Source of the DNA: Agathobacter sp.
GTDB taxonomy: Bacteria > Bacillota > Clostridia > Lachnospirales > Lachnospiraceae
Assembly (NCBI GenBank): GCA_017409825.1
Contig: JAFQRZ010000026.1
Span: 1 to 61,380, forward strand
DNA length: 61,380 nucleotides
Direction of reading: 5' to 3'
Shown here: positions 1 through 11,054 of the stretch, piece by piece
How the letters are laid out: each line of letters starts with the position of its first letter
Position numbering within the stretch: the first letter of the stretch is position 1
Program-made: the position numbers and the translations under genes
Notes under the pieces: model-generated
What the model was told of the DNA's origin: nothing
The model's input: only the letters and a program-made list of their open reading frames with translations
The model's database searches: none

Positions 1-25
1 CCAGGATCAAACTCTCATGTTAAAA
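1..25 (-). rRNA. rrs: 16S rRNA, 5' edge only
   Basis: The first bases are the reverse complement of the universal start of bacterial 16S rRNA (AGAGTTTGATCCTGG). Only the extreme 5' end is inside the window; the gene continues leftward beyond it. The exact mature 5' end is not defined here. It is transcribed away from the origin at about 10.7 kb. Confidence 0.9.
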
Positions 26-221
26 GTTTAATCGGCCAGTCTAAACTGGCTTTTCCGTTTATTCAGAAATAATAATCTGAATCTACTGTTTAAAGGGTTT
101 TAAACTCTCGTTTAAAACGTTCGCTAGATTTTTCATCTAGACTTGAAATTCATTTGAATCTTTCAAGGTTTTCACTGTTTAGTTATCAATGTTCGTTTGC
201 TGTCTTGACGACAGCTTGATT

Positions 222-250
222 AGTCTACCATGCACGAGACACAATGTCAA
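222..250 (-). promoter_or_regulatory. rRNA operon promoter
   Basis: On the minus strand a TTGACA box (245-250) and a TAGACT box (222-227) are separated by 17 bp, about 200 bp upstream of the 16S rRNA. The stretch between promoter and 16S is an AT-rich leader with small hairpins, including a CTAGAT/ATCTAG pair near 124-141. A sigma-A-type promoter is inferred from the boxes. Confidence 0.7.
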
Positions 251-291
251 TACATATTTTCGTCTTTTTCAAAAATATTTTTGAAAAAGAG

Positions 292-379
292 CGGAGAAGG
301 AGGGATTTGAACCCTCGCGCCGGTTTCCCGACCTATACCCTTAGCAGGGGCACCTCTTCGGCCACTTGAGTACTTCTCC
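292..379 (-). tRNA. tRNA-Ser (anticodon GCT)
   Basis: Reading the minus strand, the acceptor arms GGAGAAG and CTTCTCC pair. A long variable arm (GGGTATAGGTCGGGAAACC region) marks a class II tRNA, and the anticodon loop CTGCTAA gives GCT, decoding AGC/AGU. CCA is not encoded. It lies between the fumarase genes and the rRNA promoter, with its own promoter upstream. Confidence 0.92.
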
Positions 380-429
380 AAAGGTATTTTCTAAGTATTT
401 ACTTATCTCGCGTACGTGACGCATTGTTT

Positions 430-458
430 ATTCTACTAAAAGGAATCTTGTTTGTCAA
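430..458 (-). promoter_or_regulatory. tRNA-Ser promoter
   Basis: The minus strand has TTGACA (453-458) and TAGAAT (430-435) with a 17-bp spacer, about 50 bp upstream of tRNA-Ser. The boxes are near consensus. Confidence 0.7.
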
Positions 459-529
459 TTAAAAAAATTAAATTTTTTGATTTATTTTTCTGCCTTTCTT
501 TTTATAACAAGATATTGTGTTTCTTCTTA

Positions 530-1090
530 TTATAAAGCACAAAATTCCTTACTAGCCTGGTCATATAAATTATTTCCTTCTCTGTCTATCACAACGACAA
601 CCGGAAAATTTTCTACTTCTATCTGAAGTATTGCTTCGGCTCCTAAATCTTCATAACAAATGATTTCGGATTTTTTGATACATTTGGATAGTAAGGCACC
701 TGCTCCACCAACCGCAGCAAAATATACTGCTTTGTTTCTTATAATTGCATCTATTACCTCCGGAGAACGTCTTCCTTTTCCAATCATTGCTTTCTGCCCC
801 AAATCCATAAGACGTGGTGCGTACTTATCCATGCGTGTGGCAGTGGTTGGGCCAGCGGAACCAATTGGCTTACCTTCTCTTGCAGGCGATGGACCCATAT
901 AATATATCGTAGAATCTTCTATATGAATAGGAAGAGATTCTCCGTGGTCTAATGCCTCTATCATTCTTTTGTGTGCAGCATCTCTGGCTACATACATCGT
1001 TCCGTTTATAAAAACGTAGTCTCCAGCTTTTAATTCTCTGGTCGTTTCTTCTGTAATTGGTGTTCTTATTATTTTATTCATTGGCACCAT
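530..1090 (-). CDS. Fumarate hydratase class I, beta subunit (TtdB-like)
   Basis: This 186-aa protein resembles the C-terminal, swivelling-domain half of class I fumarases and L-tartrate dehydratases. With the alpha subunit encoded just upstream it should form the oxygen-sensitive [4Fe-4S] enzyme interconverting fumarate and malate. Family-typical stretches visible are the N-terminal LKAGDYVFINGTMYVARDAA, the MGPSPAREGKPIGSAGPTTA region and a later FAAVGGAGAL. The ATG at 1090 has a GAGGAA site about 8 nt upstream; an internal ATG three codons later is an alternative. The genes are 17 nt apart and probably co-transcribed. Fumarase rather than tartrate dehydratase is inferred from the common anaerobe context and is not proven by sequence. 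Confidence 0.88.
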   Translation of the reverse strand: MVPMNKIIRTPITEETTRELKAGDYVFINGTMYVARDAAHKRMIEALDHGESLPIHIEDSTIYYMGPSPAREGKPIGSAGPTTATRMDKYAPRLMDLGQKAMIGKGRRSPEVIDAIIRNKAVYFAAVGGAGALLSKCIKKSEIICYEDLGAEAILQIEVENFPVVVVIDREGNNLYDQASKEFCAL

Positions 1091-1107
1091 ATATTATTCC
1101 TCTTAAT

Positions 1108-1953
1108 CTAAATTTCTCTCACAGAATGCCGGTTTACATGACAACAAATATTTACAGCTACTGGAAGTCCTGCAATGTGAGTTGGATAAGTATTGATGTT
1201 TACTGCTAAAGCCGTCGTGCTTCCACCAAGGCCCCCTGGACCAATTCCCGTTTTATTAATTTTCTCCAGTAATTCCTGTTCCATTTCGGCCACATAAGGA
1301 ATTGGAGAATGTTCATTCACCGGTCTCGTTAACGCCTGCTTTGCTAAAATAGCACACTTCTCAAATGTGCCACCAACACCTACACCGATTACCATTGGAG
1401 GACAAGCATTTGGACCAGCATCTTTTACGGCTGTAAAAATCGCCTCTTTCACACCTTCGATTCCATCTGCGGGCTTTAACATAAAAATACGACTCATGTT
1501 TTCACTACCAAAGCCTTTTGGGGCAAAAGTAATTTTAACCCTGTCTCCTGGAATAATTGAATAGTGAATGACTGCTGGCGTATTGTCTTTTGTATTTTCA
1601 CGTATGATAGGATCGCTTACCACGGACTTGCGAAGATATCCTTCTACATAACCCTGTCGGACACCTTCATTGATAGCATCTTCCAAATTCATTCCTTCAA
1701 AATGTACATCTTGTCCTATTTCTATAAAGAAAACAGCCATTCCAGTATCTTGACAGATTGGAATCATTTCGGAGGATGCGATATCTAAGTTCTCTTCTAA
1801 TTGATTTAGAATTTTCTTTCCCAGCTCCGATTTTTCTGTCTCTATCACTTTTGATAAAGCATCTTTCATATCCACTGATAGGAAATGATTTGCTTCAATG
1901 CACATTTCCTTTACATTTTCTATTATTTCATTTGTATGGATTGTTCTTATCAT
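1108..1953 (-). CDS. Fumarate hydratase class I, alpha subunit (TtdA-like)
   Basis: This 281-aa protein is the catalytic, iron-sulfur half of a two-subunit class I fumarase. Three cysteines sit where the family ligates its [4Fe-4S] cluster: C67 in ICQDTGM, C184 in ACPPMVIGVGVGG and one of C270/C271 in NICCHVNRHS. The length is normal for the split enzyme. The beta subunit follows directly downstream. The ATG at 1953 is the first in frame, about 20 nt from a perfect 14-bp palindrome that may be an operator (see that entry). The reaction is reversible hydration of fumarate to malate in the cytosol; L-tartrate dehydratase is the main alternative because the families are close. Confidence 0.9.
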   Translation of the reverse strand: MIRTIHTNEIIENVKEMCIEANHFLSVDMKDALSKVIETEKSELGKKILNQLEENLDIASSEMIPICQDTGMAVFFIEIGQDVHFEGMNLEDAINEGVRQGYVEGYLRKSVVSDPIIRENTKDNTPAVIHYSIIPGDRVKITFAPKGFGSENMSRIFMLKPADGIEGVKEAIFTAVKDAGPNACPPMVIGVGVGGTFEKCAILAKQALTRPVNEHSPIPYVAEMEQELLEKINKTGIGPGGLGGSTTALAVNINTYPTHIAGLPVAVNICCHVNRHSVREI

Positions 1954-1971
1954 AATTTTCCCCTTTTATGG

Positions 1972-1985
1972 ATGATAATTATCAT
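1972..1985. promoter_or_regulatory. Fur-box-like palindrome upstream of fumarase
   Basis: A perfect 14-bp palindrome (ATGATAATTATCAT) lies about 20 bp upstream of the fumarase alpha start. It resembles Fur-type iron-box half sites (TGATAAT) but lacks the spacing of the classic 7-1-7 element. An operator role is inferred. The target enzyme carries an Fe-S cluster, which fits iron control. Confidence 0.35.
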
Positions 1986-2016
1986 TTTATCACAAACCTA
2001 GTGAAAAAAATATAAA

Positions 2017-2042
2017 ATTCGGCAGGCGAATGCCTGCCGAAT
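2017..2042 (-). terminator. Terminator of the dnaA-gyrA gene row
   Basis: Two perfect 11-bp arms (2017-2027 and 2032-2042) with a GAAT loop lie just after gyrA. On the minus strand the hairpin is followed by a T-rich tract. This is a clear Rho-independent terminator. Confidence 0.85.
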
Positions 2043-2055
2043 CGAAAATTTTGAA

Positions 2056-4572
2056 TTATTCTTCGCTAGAAGTATTTTCCTCTGAGTTCTCTGTTACTTC
2101 AGATTCTTCTGCAATTTCTTCATTCATCAGAGTCTTATCTTCTCTTACTTTTGCAATACTTGCAACGGTTACTCCTTCTTTTAAGTTAATCAATTTCACA
2201 CCAGAAGTTACTCTTCCAAGAAGTGCAGTATCTTTTACTTTGATACGGATAATGATACCTTCTGTATTGATAAGCATTACTTCATCATCCACACCTACTG
2301 CTTTTACTCCAACTAAGTTACCAGATTTTTCGGTAATCTTGTAGCATTTTACACCTTTACCACCACGATTCTGTGGAGTAAATTCTGTAGTAAGTGTACA
2401 CTTACCGAGACCTTTTTCTGCAACAATCATAACAGAATCACCCTGGCTGGCAGTCTGCATTGCGATAACTTCATCACCAGGTACCAAATTCATACCGATA
2501 ACACCCATGGTCGTACGTCCAGTGGTTCTTACATCTGTTTCATGGAAGCGGATACACTGTCCATATTTGGTAAACATTAAGATGTCGTCTGTATTATCTG
2601 TAATCTTAACTTCAATCAGTTCATCATCTTCACGTAAGTTGATTGCAGCAAGACCAGTTTTACGAATATTTGCATAATCAGTCACTGGAGTTTTCTTCGC
2701 AATACCACGTTTAGTCGCCATGAAGAGATATTTATCTTCTTCATATTCCTTGATAGGAATCATAGCTGTAATCTTTTCGCCTGGCTGAAGTGGAATCAGA
2801 TTGATAATGGCTGTTCCACGAGAAGTACGGCTTGCTTCCGGAATTTCGTAAGCTTTGATTCTGTATACACGACCAGTATTGGTAAAGAACATAAGGTAAT
2901 GATGCGATGTAGTCATCATCATTTCTTCGATGTAGTCATCTTCGATGGTTTCCATACCCTTGATACCTTTACCACCACGATTCTGAGCTTTGAAATTGTC
3001 GGTACTCATTCTCTTGATATAACCAACTTTTGTCATTGTAATAACATTATTGGTTACTGGAATCAATTCTTCCATAGAAATATCGTATTCATCGAAACCA
3101 ATCGAAGTCATACGATCTTCACCATATTTATCTGCGATAACCATAATTTCTTCGCGGATAACACCAAGTAAAAGTTTATTATCAGCCAAAATTGCTTTCA
3201 ATTCGCTGATACGTTTCATAAGCTCTGCATATTCTGCTTCTAATTTTTCTCTTTCCAAACCAGTAAGAGCTTTCAGACGCATATCTACGATAGCCTGTGC
3301 CTGTGCATCTGACAAACCGAAACGTTCCATTAAGTTTACTTTTGCATCCGCAGTGGTACGACTTCCACGAATAATTGCAATTACTTCATCAATATTATCC
3401 AAAGCAATGATTAAGCCCTGCAAAATATGAGCTCTTTCTTCTGCTTTGTTTAAATCATATCTGGTACGTCTTGTGATAACTTCTTTCTGATGATCCAAAT
3501 AGTGGCTTAACATCTGCTGAAGGTTAAGTACTTTTGGTTCATTATTTACCAGTGCAAGATTGATAACACCGAAGGTATCCTGCATCTGTGTATGTTTATA
3601 AAGAAGATTTAAAACTACAGTTGGATTTACATCACGACGAAGTTCGATACAAATACGCATACCTTCACGGTTAGATTCATCACGTAAATCTGTAATGCCG
3701 TCGATTTTCTTATCTTTATGTAATTCTGCAATTTTCTCGATAAGTCTTGCTTTGTTTACAAGATAAGGTAGTTCTGTTACTACGATACGGTTTTTTCCAT
3801 TCTGCATCGGTTCGATATCGGTAACCGCACGAACACGGATTTTTCCACGGCCAGTACGATATGCTTCATTAATACCTTGTGTTCCGAGGATTACACCACC
3901 CGTTGGAAAATCTGGTCCTTTTACAATATCGATAAGCTCATCAATTTCGGTTTCTTTATCTCCTACCTCATTATCAATGAGTTTTACAACTGCGTAAATA
4001 ACATCACGTAAGTTATGAGGTGGAATATTGGTAGCCATACCTACGGCAATACCAGTGGTACCATTTACCAAAAGGTTTGGATATCTGGAAGGAAGAACGG
4101 TTGGTTCTTTTTCTGTTTCATCAAAGTTCGGTACAAAATCTACCGTATCTTTATTGATATCCTCAATCATCATCATAGAAATTTTGCTAAGTCTTGCTTC
4201 TGTATAACGCATTGCAGCTGCGCCATCACCGTCCACAGAACCGAAGTTTCCGTGACCGTCTACCAGTGGACAACGGAAGGACCAAGGCTGAGCCATGTTT
4301 ACAAGTGCTCCGTAAATAGAGCTGTCACCATGTGGGTGATATTTACCCATGGTATCACCAACGATACGCGCACATTTACGATGTGGCTTATCTGGAGTAT
4401 TGTTCAGTTCAATCATGGAATAAAGAACACGACGCTGAACTGGTTTTAAACCATCTCTTACATCAGGTAAAGCACGACTTGCGATAACACTCATCGCATA
4501 GTCGATGTAGGAGGTTTCCATAGTTTTCTTTAAATCTACTTGCTGAATTTGATCAAAAATCTTATCATCCAT
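2056..4572 (-). CDS. gyrA: DNA gyrase subunit A
   Basis: This 838-aa protein is the breakage-reunion subunit of gyrase, which introduces negative supercoils with GyrB. The N-terminal winged-helix region contains the [20 protein letters not shown] start, and the catalytic tyrosine Y123 lies in MRYTEARL. A GyrA-box motif ([10 protein letters not shown]) lies between the breakage domain and the C-terminal beta-pinwheel, which has repeated blade segments. The C-terminus is acidic ([21 protein letters not shown] region). In the quinolone-resistance region the residues are H81-G-D-S-S-I-Y-G88, so the position matching E. coli D87 is glycine. It lies 21 nt downstream of gyrB and is followed by a strong terminator. 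The gyrA rather than parC identity rests on this linkage to gyrB and the GyrA box. Confidence 0.97.
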   Translation of the reverse strand: MDDKIFDQIQQVDLKKTMETSYIDYAMSVIASRALPDVRDGLKPVQRRVLYSMIELNNTPDKPHRKCARIVGDTMGKYHPHGDSSIYGALVNMAQPWSFRCPLVDGHGNFGSVDGDGAAAMRYTEARLSKISMMMIEDINKDTVDFVPNFDETEKEPTVLPSRYPNLLVNGTTGIAVGMATNIPPHNLRDVIYAVVKLIDNEVGDKETEIDELIDIVKGPDFPTGGVILGTQGINEAYRTGRGKIRVRAVTDIEPMQNGKNRIVVTELPYLVNKARLIEKIAELHKDKKIDGITDLRDESNREGMRICIELRRDVNPTVVLNLLYKHTQMQDTFGVINLALVNNEPKVLNLQQMLSHYLDHQKEVITRRTRYDLNKAEERAHILQGLIIALDNIDEVIAIIRGSRTTADAKVNLMERFGLSDAQAQAIVDMRLKALTGLEREKLEAEYAELMKRISELKAILADNKLLLGVIREEIMVIADKYGEDRMTSIGFDEYDISMEELIPVTNNVITMTKVGYIKRMSTDNFKAQNRGGKGIKGMETIEDDYIEEMMMTTSHHYLMFFTNTGRVYRIKAYEIPEASRTSRGTAIINLIPLQPGEKITAMIPIKEYEEDKYLFMATKRGIAKKTPVTDYANIRKTGLAAINLREDDELIEVKITDNTDDILMFTKYGQCIRFHETDVRTTGRTTMGVIGMNLVPGDEVIAMQTASQGDSVMIVAEKGLGKCTLTTEFTPQNRGGKGVKCYKITEKSGNLVGVKAVGVDDEVMLINTEGIIIRIKVKDTALLGRVTSGVKLINLKEGVTVASIAKVREDKTLMNEEIAEESEVTENSEENTSSEE

Positions 4573-4593
4573 TCTATTAGAATCCTCCTTTCA

Positions 4594-6531
<1,938 letters not shown>

Positions 6532-7641
6532 TTACTCCTCTTCATGCTCGTTTGAATCATTATTTTCAAATATTTCTCCATTAATAACTTTAAACACCTT
6601 ATTAATGTGGAATCTATTTTTTACAAATTCTTCTAATCCAGTACAAGTAATAATTGTTTGAATATCACTTATACTATTTAATAAATAATTTTGTCTGTTA
6701 CTATCAAGCTCCGACAAAACATCATCCAATAATAATACTGGCGTATTATGTATTGATTTTTTCACAATTTCAATTTCTGCTAATTTTAAAGATAAAGCAG
6801 AAGTTCTCTGCTGTCCCTGTGAACCAAATTTTCGAATGTCTATTTCATTTACCGAAAACAACATATCATCTCTATGTGGACCAACTGTTGTCTGACAAAG
6901 CTTTAAATCTTTATGCTTCGCTTTTAATAATTCATCTGCAAAGAACATTTCCTCAATATTTGGTTCATATTTTAAAATTAACTGCTCTTTTCCGCCAGAA
7001 ATATTGGAATGAATCTGTCCAATAATTTCATTTAATTCTTCAATAAAAACCTTGCGTCGTTTAATAATTCTTTTTCCGGTTTCTAAAAGCTGCTCATCCC
7101 AAACGGATAAGGTTTCCATTAAATCAGGCCTAAAACTAATGTCTTTTAAAAGCTTATTACGCTGATTTAGTATCTTATTATATTTAGTCAAATCCGATAA
7201 ATATAATTTATCTAGCTGGCATAGCTCAGAATCTAAAAATCTACGTCGTTCTGCAGGACCATTTTTTATAATATTAAGATCCTCTGGAGAAAAGAACACT
7301 ATATTTAAAATCCCGAAAAGCTCACTGGCTTTTTTTATCGGTATCTTATTAATCGCTACACCTTTCGAACCACGGGTTCTCAAATGCATATCAATCTGGT
7401 ATTCTTTTTCATTTTTTTCCACAATCGTTCTTATATGAGCTTCTTCACATCCAAAACGAATGACTTCTTTATCCTTGCTTCCTTTGTGCGACTTCGTCGT
7501 TCCGCTAAAGTAAGCAGCTTCTAATACATTCGTCTTTCCTTGCGCATTGTCTCCATATAAAATATTTGTACCATGGTCAAAATGTATTTCTAAATTCTCA
7601 TAATTTCTAAAATTGCTTAATTCAATCGATTTTATAATCAT
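6532..7641 (-). CDS. recF: DNA replication and repair protein RecF
   Basis: This 369-aa SMC-like ATPase loads RecA at single-strand gaps together with RecO and RecR. The Walker A motif GDNAQGKTN is near residue 30, the signature region is FGSQGQQRTSALSLKLAE, and Walker B is PVLLLDDVLSELD. The start ATG overlaps the end of yaaA by 4 nt (ATGA), typical of coupled translation. The gene is in its usual position between the S4-domain gene and gyrB. Confidence 0.96.
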   Translation of the reverse strand: MIIKSIELSNFRNYENLEIHFDHGTNILYGDNAQGKTNVLEAAYFSGTTKSHKGSKDKEVIRFGCEEAHIRTIVEKNEKEYQIDMHLRTRGSKGVAINKIPIKKASELFGILNIVFFSPEDLNIIKNGPAERRRFLDSELCQLDKLYLSDLTKYNKILNQRNKLLKDISFRPDLMETLSVWDEQLLETGKRIIKRRKVFIEELNEIIGQIHSNISGGKEQLILKYEPNIEEMFFADELLKAKHKDLKLCQTTVGPHRDDMLFSVNEIDIRKFGSQGQQRTSALSLKLAEIEIVKKSIHNTPVLLLDDVLSELDSNRQNYLLNSISDIQTIITCTGLEEFVKNRFHINKVFKVINGEIFENNDSNEHEEE

Positions 7642-7853
7642 TTCACAATCTTGATTGTTTCTCCATTATAGGAAACAATGTCTCCATCATAGAGTTTTTT
7701 TCCTCTTTGTACTTCCACTTCACCGTTTAATTCCACAAGACCATCCTGTATAACAATCTTTGCCTCTACACCAGAACCAACCACAGAAGCTTTCTTAAGA
7801 GCCTGTCCAAGTTTGATGAATTCTTCATCTTCTCTAATATTTACTGTAATCAT
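7638..7853 (-). CDS. yaaA: S4-domain RNA-binding protein YaaA
   Basis: This 71-aa protein is a single S4-like fold: FIKLGQALKKASVVGSGVEAK followed by GLVELNGEVEVQRGKKLYDGDIV. Such small S4 proteins sit between dnaN and recF in most Firmicutes and are linked to RNA or ribosome binding, with no firmly known function. The stop overlaps the recF start; the dnaN stop is 9 nt upstream. Identification is by fold motif and position. Confidence 0.9.
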   Translation of the reverse strand: MITVNIREDEEFIKLGQALKKASVVGSGVEAKIVIQDGLVELNGEVEVQRGKKLYDGDIVSYNGETIKIVK

Positions 7854-7862
7854 ATATTTCTC

Positions 7863-8972
7863 CTAGTTTACATTACTGAAATTTACAGGAAGGATTAAGT
7901 AAATAAATTTACCCTCATCATCTTTGATGAAACATGGAGCCTTTGGATTTACCATGTAAAGTGTAACTTCTTCTTCATCAATGACACGGAGCGCATCAAT
8001 AAAGAATTTTGGATTAAATCCAATTAAAATATCCTTACCTTCTTTTTCAATATCAATATCTTCATTCATAGAACCAATGAAAGAAGTAATCTTAAGCTGC
8101 ACATTTCCATCTGTCACATTCATGATAATTGGTTTCTTATCACCTTCTTTTACAAGAAGAGTAGAACGGTCAATACAGTCTAATAATTCTTTTTTATTAA
8201 TCTTTACCTTTGTTTCATAGTCAGAAGAAAGCATCTGATCTATTTTGAAGTATTCCCCTTCAATGAGTCTTGATACAACTGTTGTATTTTCAAAATCAAA
8301 TACGATGTGATTATTTGAAATATAAATCACTACATCTTCATCTACACTACCAGGAATAATTTTGCTAACTTCCTGTAATGTCTTTCCTGGAACAACCACT
8401 TTTTTGTGATCATAATTATTTTTTAATTCAATATAACGAATGGAAATACGATGTCCATCCAAAGAAACTACTTTTAACTGATTTTCGTTAATTTCAAATA
8501 ATTCACCAGTCATGAGTTTATTGTTGTCATTATCAGAAATAGAAAAGATTGTCTGACGAATCACTTCTTTTAATGTAAACTGGCTCATAACGATAGAATC
8601 ATTTTTCTCAATAAAAGGAATACGTGAAAAATCATCTCCTGATTTTCCTACAATATCAAATTTCGCTTTTTCACAAGATATAATAGTTTTCAAATTTGCA
8701 TCTGTTTCAATCGTTACATCACTATCAGGTAATTTACGAACAACTTCAGCGAAGAATTTTGCATCCAATGCAATAATACCTCTTTCAATGATGTCACCTT
8801 CTATTTTAGTTTCAATTCCAAGTTCTAAGTCATTGGCCATAAGTTTAATTTCATTTGTAGAAGCATCAATTAAGATACATTCTAAAATAGCCATAGTAGT
8901 TCTAGTTGGAACTGCTTTTGAAACAATATTAACTCCACGTAATAAATTTGATTTTGAAACAACTAATTTCAT
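7863..8972 (-). CDS. dnaN: DNA polymerase III sliding clamp (beta subunit)
   Basis: This 369-aa protein forms the ring-shaped dimer that tethers polymerase III to DNA. Three repeated clamp folds of about 120 aa are expected. The N-terminus (MKLVVSKSNLLRGVNIVSKAVPTRTTMAIL) and the C-terminal YLILPV segment, part of the hydrophobic pocket for client clamp-binding peptides, are recognisable. It follows dnaA after a 236-bp gap holding origin-like elements, and precedes yaaA. Confidence 0.96.
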   Translation of the reverse strand: MKLVVSKSNLLRGVNIVSKAVPTRTTMAILECILIDASTNEIKLMANDLELGIETKIEGDIIERGIIALDAKFFAEVVRKLPDSDVTIETDANLKTIISCEKAKFDIVGKSGDDFSRIPFIEKNDSIVMSQFTLKEVIRQTIFSISDNDNNKLMTGELFEINENQLKVVSLDGHRISIRYIELKNNYDHKKVVVPGKTLQEVSKIIPGSVDEDVVIYISNNHIVFDFENTTVVSRLIEGEYFKIDQMLSSDYETKVKINKKELLDCIDRSTLLVKEGDKKPIIMNVTDGNVQLKITSFIGSMNEDIDIEKEGKDILIGFNPKFFIDALRVIDEEEVTLYMVNPKAPCFIKDDEGKFIYLILPVNFSNVN

Positions 8973-9042
8973 TGAAAAAGCTCCCTTCTGCGCATATATA
9001 AATAATTTAAATTCATAGTCTTATTCTTAGAGGATGTTTAAA

Positions 9043-9207
9043 AGTGAATAACCCTCTTAACCCTTGAAAATCATAGGGTTTTGAAGTTTGATAAACCTAT
9101 TTATAAGAGGATGAAAACAATTGGAAAAAGTTCATGTTTTTGTGAACAAAATTATATAAACTTTTCATCCACTGTTGATAAACGTTTATAAGTTTATAAG
9201 TTTATAA
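9043..9207. other. oriC, dnaA-dnaN part: DnaA-box-like sites and AT-rich tandem repeats
   Basis: Three one-mismatch DnaA-box candidates (consensus TTATNCACA) are seen on the minus strand: TTATTCACT (9043-9051), TTGTTCACA (9141-9149) and TTATCAACA (9173-9181). Next to the last one, three perfect tandem copies of GTTTATAA occupy 9184-9207, ending at the dnaA stop codon. This arrangement, boxes beside a repeated AT-rich block, resembles a DNA unwinding element. The function is inferred from position and similarity to bipartite Firmicute origins. Confidence 0.55.
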
Positions 9208-9208
9208 A

Positions 9209-10558
9209 TTAGTTTGGATTAATCTTCTTCTTTATAGTATCAATTAACGTTCTGGTGTTATCATTTACTTCATATTCATCACCAATTTTCTTAATACCAT
9301 GGATGATTGTGGAATGGTCACGTCCTCCAAGGAAGGAGCCAATGACATCCAAAGAAGAATCTGTCATGGTTTTACATAAGTACATAGCGATTTGTCTTGG
9401 TCGAGCAATATCGCTGCTTCTACTTCTGGAAATCATTTGATCCATAGAAATATTGAAATGTTCAGTAACGACTTCAATAATAAGCTGCGGTGTGATTTCT
9501 CTAGGTTTGTCTGGTGTGATGATATTTTGAAGTTCCTTTTGTGCAATTTCCATTGTAATGGTTTGTTTACAAAGGTTGTTGTAAGCCAAAAGCTTATTTA
9601 AAGCACCTTCTAATTCTCTGACATTGGATTTTATGTTATTTGCAATGTAGTTGAGAATTTCATCATCAATATCAAAATGGTCTGATTCCGCTTTTTTTCT
9701 TAAGATGGCCATACGGGTTTCATAATCTGGAATACCGATATCTGCCATAAGTCCCCATTCAAAACGCGAACGAATACGTTCTTCTAAGGTTTCCATATCC
9801 TTTGGTGGCTTATCAGAGGTAAGAATAATTTGTTTTCCTTGTGTCTGAAGTGCGTTAAAGGTGTGGAAAAATTCTTCCTGTGTACTCTCTTTTCCTATAA
9901 TAAATTGGATATCGTCAATCATAAGTACGTCAACGGTACGATATTTATCACGGAATTTCGTCATGGAAGAAGCATTACCATTTCGGATGGATTCGATAAC
10001 TTCGTTAGTAAATTGTTCCGAAGTAACATAAATTACTTTTGAATTTGGATTCTGGTCTAAAATAAAATGTCCGATGGAATGCATCAAGTGTGTTTTACCA
10101 AGTCCTGGTCCTCCGTAGATATAAAGAGGATTGTAGGTTTCACCAGGAGATTCTGCTACAGCTAAAGAAGCAGACTGAGCAAAACGATTATTATTACCAA
10201 CGACAAAAGTTTCAAATGTGTAGTTTGGATTTAAATTCGAATTGGATCCATTTAAAGAAGCAACCTTTTTCACTGGCTTCTTTATATTAAGTGATTTAGC
10301 ATGTTCTGGAAGAATGAACTGAATATCGTATTCTTCACCAATCACTTCACCAATAGCTACTTTTAAAGGAAGATAATATTTCTTCTGGATGTAGCTTAAA
10401 GCCATTTGTTCAAATGGAGCTAAGATATATAAAGTATTGCCATCAACAGCATATACTTCTAATGGACGCATCCATGTATCAAAGGAAATATCTGATATTT
10501 CGTGCTCTTTTTTAACAGTATTTAATATTTCATCCCATTTATTAATCACTTTTTCCAT
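9209..10558 (-). CDS. dnaA: Chromosomal replication initiator DnaA
   Basis: This 449-aa AAA+ initiator opens oriC. Domain I is residues 1-85, a short linker follows, then the AAA+ domain with Walker A GGPGLGKTH (149-157) and Walker B region VLMIDDIQF. Domain IV at the C-terminus has the DnaA signature GGRDHSTIIHGIKKI. The ATG at 10558 was chosen because GGAG lies 7 nt upstream and the product begins MEKVINKWDEIL as in relatives; an in-frame ATG seven codons earlier lacks this support. It heads the leftward replication gene row. DnaA-like boxes flank it on both sides, which fits autoregulation. Confidence 0.97.
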   Translation of the reverse strand: MEKVINKWDEILNTVKKEHEISDISFDTWMRPLEVYAVDGNTLYILAPFEQMALSYIQKKYYLPLKVAIGEVIGEEYDIQFILPEHAKSLNIKKPVKKVASLNGSNSNLNPNYTFETFVVGNNNRFAQSASLAVAESPGETYNPLYIYGGPGLGKTHLMHSIGHFILDQNPNSKVIYVTSEQFTNEVIESIRNGNASSMTKFRDKYRTVDVLMIDDIQFIIGKESTQEEFFHTFNALQTQGKQIILTSDKPPKDMETLEERIRSRFEWGLMADIGIPDYETRMAILRKKAESDHFDIDDEILNYIANNIKSNVRELEGALNKLLAYNNLCKQTITMEIAQKELQNIITPDKPREITPQLIIEVVTEHFNISMDQMISRSRSSDIARPRQIAMYLCKTMTDSSLDVIGSFLGGRDHSTIIHGIKKIGDEYEVNDNTRTLIDTIKKKINPN

Positions 10559-10811
10559 CAAAGTTCTCCATATCTTCATTAAAATAGAGGATAGTTATCC
10601 ATAATTCTACAAATATAATACTACACTATTTTTAGGTTAAAATCAACGTTTAAAAGGTGTTTAAAGGCATTAAAAGTTATAGACCTAGAAAAATCTAGCC
10701 TAGATGGGTTTTTAAACATTTTATCCCTGTATTGTGTACTACATTTCCACAAGTTATCAACAGAAAGTGAATAACTAAAAAAATAAAATTTTAAAAAAGT
10801 GCTGATTTTTC
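10559..10811. other. oriC, upstream part between dnaA and rpmH
   Basis: This non-coding AT-rich region lies at the switch from leftward to rightward genes. One-mismatch DnaA-box candidates are TTATCCATA (10596-10604) and TTATCAACA (10754-10762) on the plus strand and TTATTCACT (10766-10774) on the minus strand. A CTAGA-based dyad lies near 10684-10704. Together with the dnaA-dnaN gap this is the probable bipartite chromosome origin. No convincing ORF is present. Confidence 0.6.
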
Positions 10812-10839
10812 TTGACTTGGAGAACTTTTTTGCTATAAT
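10812..10839 (+). promoter_or_regulatory. rpmH promoter
   Basis: TTGACT (10812-10817) and TATAAT (10834-10839) are separated by 16 bp, about 40 bp upstream of rpmH, and are followed by a purine-rich ribosome site (AGAGGAGG, 10861-10868). Confidence 0.8.
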
Positions 10840-10877
10840 AGGGGTGATGTTTTTTAACGTAGAGGAGGTGGATAATA

Positions 10878-11012
10878 ATGAAGATGACATTCCAACCAAA
10901 AAAGAGACAGAGAGCTAAAGTACATGGATTCAGAAGCAGAATGAGCACTGCAGGCGGAAGAAAAGTATTAGCTTCAAGAAGAGCAAAAGGTAGAAAAAAA
11001 TTATCAGCATAG
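10878..11012 (+). CDS. rpmH: 50S ribosomal protein L34
   Basis: This 44-aa, very basic protein has the invariant L34 pattern: [20 protein letters not shown], then [20 protein letters not shown]. The start ATG follows AGAGGAGGTGG by a suitable distance; a second ATG two codons in (MTFQ) is less well placed. It is the first rightward gene after oriC and starts the conserved rpmH-rnpA-yidD-yidC-jag run. Confidence 0.96.
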   Translation: MKMTFQPKKRQRAKVHGFRSRMSTAGGRKVLASRRAKGRKKLSA

Positions 11013-11037
11013 GCCACAATCTTTGTGGTCTTTTCTT
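11012..11037 (+). terminator. Weak hairpin with T-tract between rpmH and rnpA
   Basis: An 8-bp stem with one G-T pair (11012-11019 with 11023-11030) and a 3-nt loop is followed by a pyrimidine tract (TTTTCTTCTTTT). It could be a partial terminator or processing site that keeps rnpA expression below rpmH. This is inferred. Confidence 0.45.
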
Positions 11038-11054
11038 CTTTTAAGGAGAAAAAT

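Noticed and set aside
8973-9042. A separate small gene between dnaN and the DnaA boxes
   Set aside because: No frame with a ribosome site and sensible length is present; the region is AT-rich and fits the dnaN leader.
10621-11017. Minus-strand frames across the origin and rpmH
   Set aside because: They overlap the rpmH promoter and the certain L34 gene and show no family similarity.
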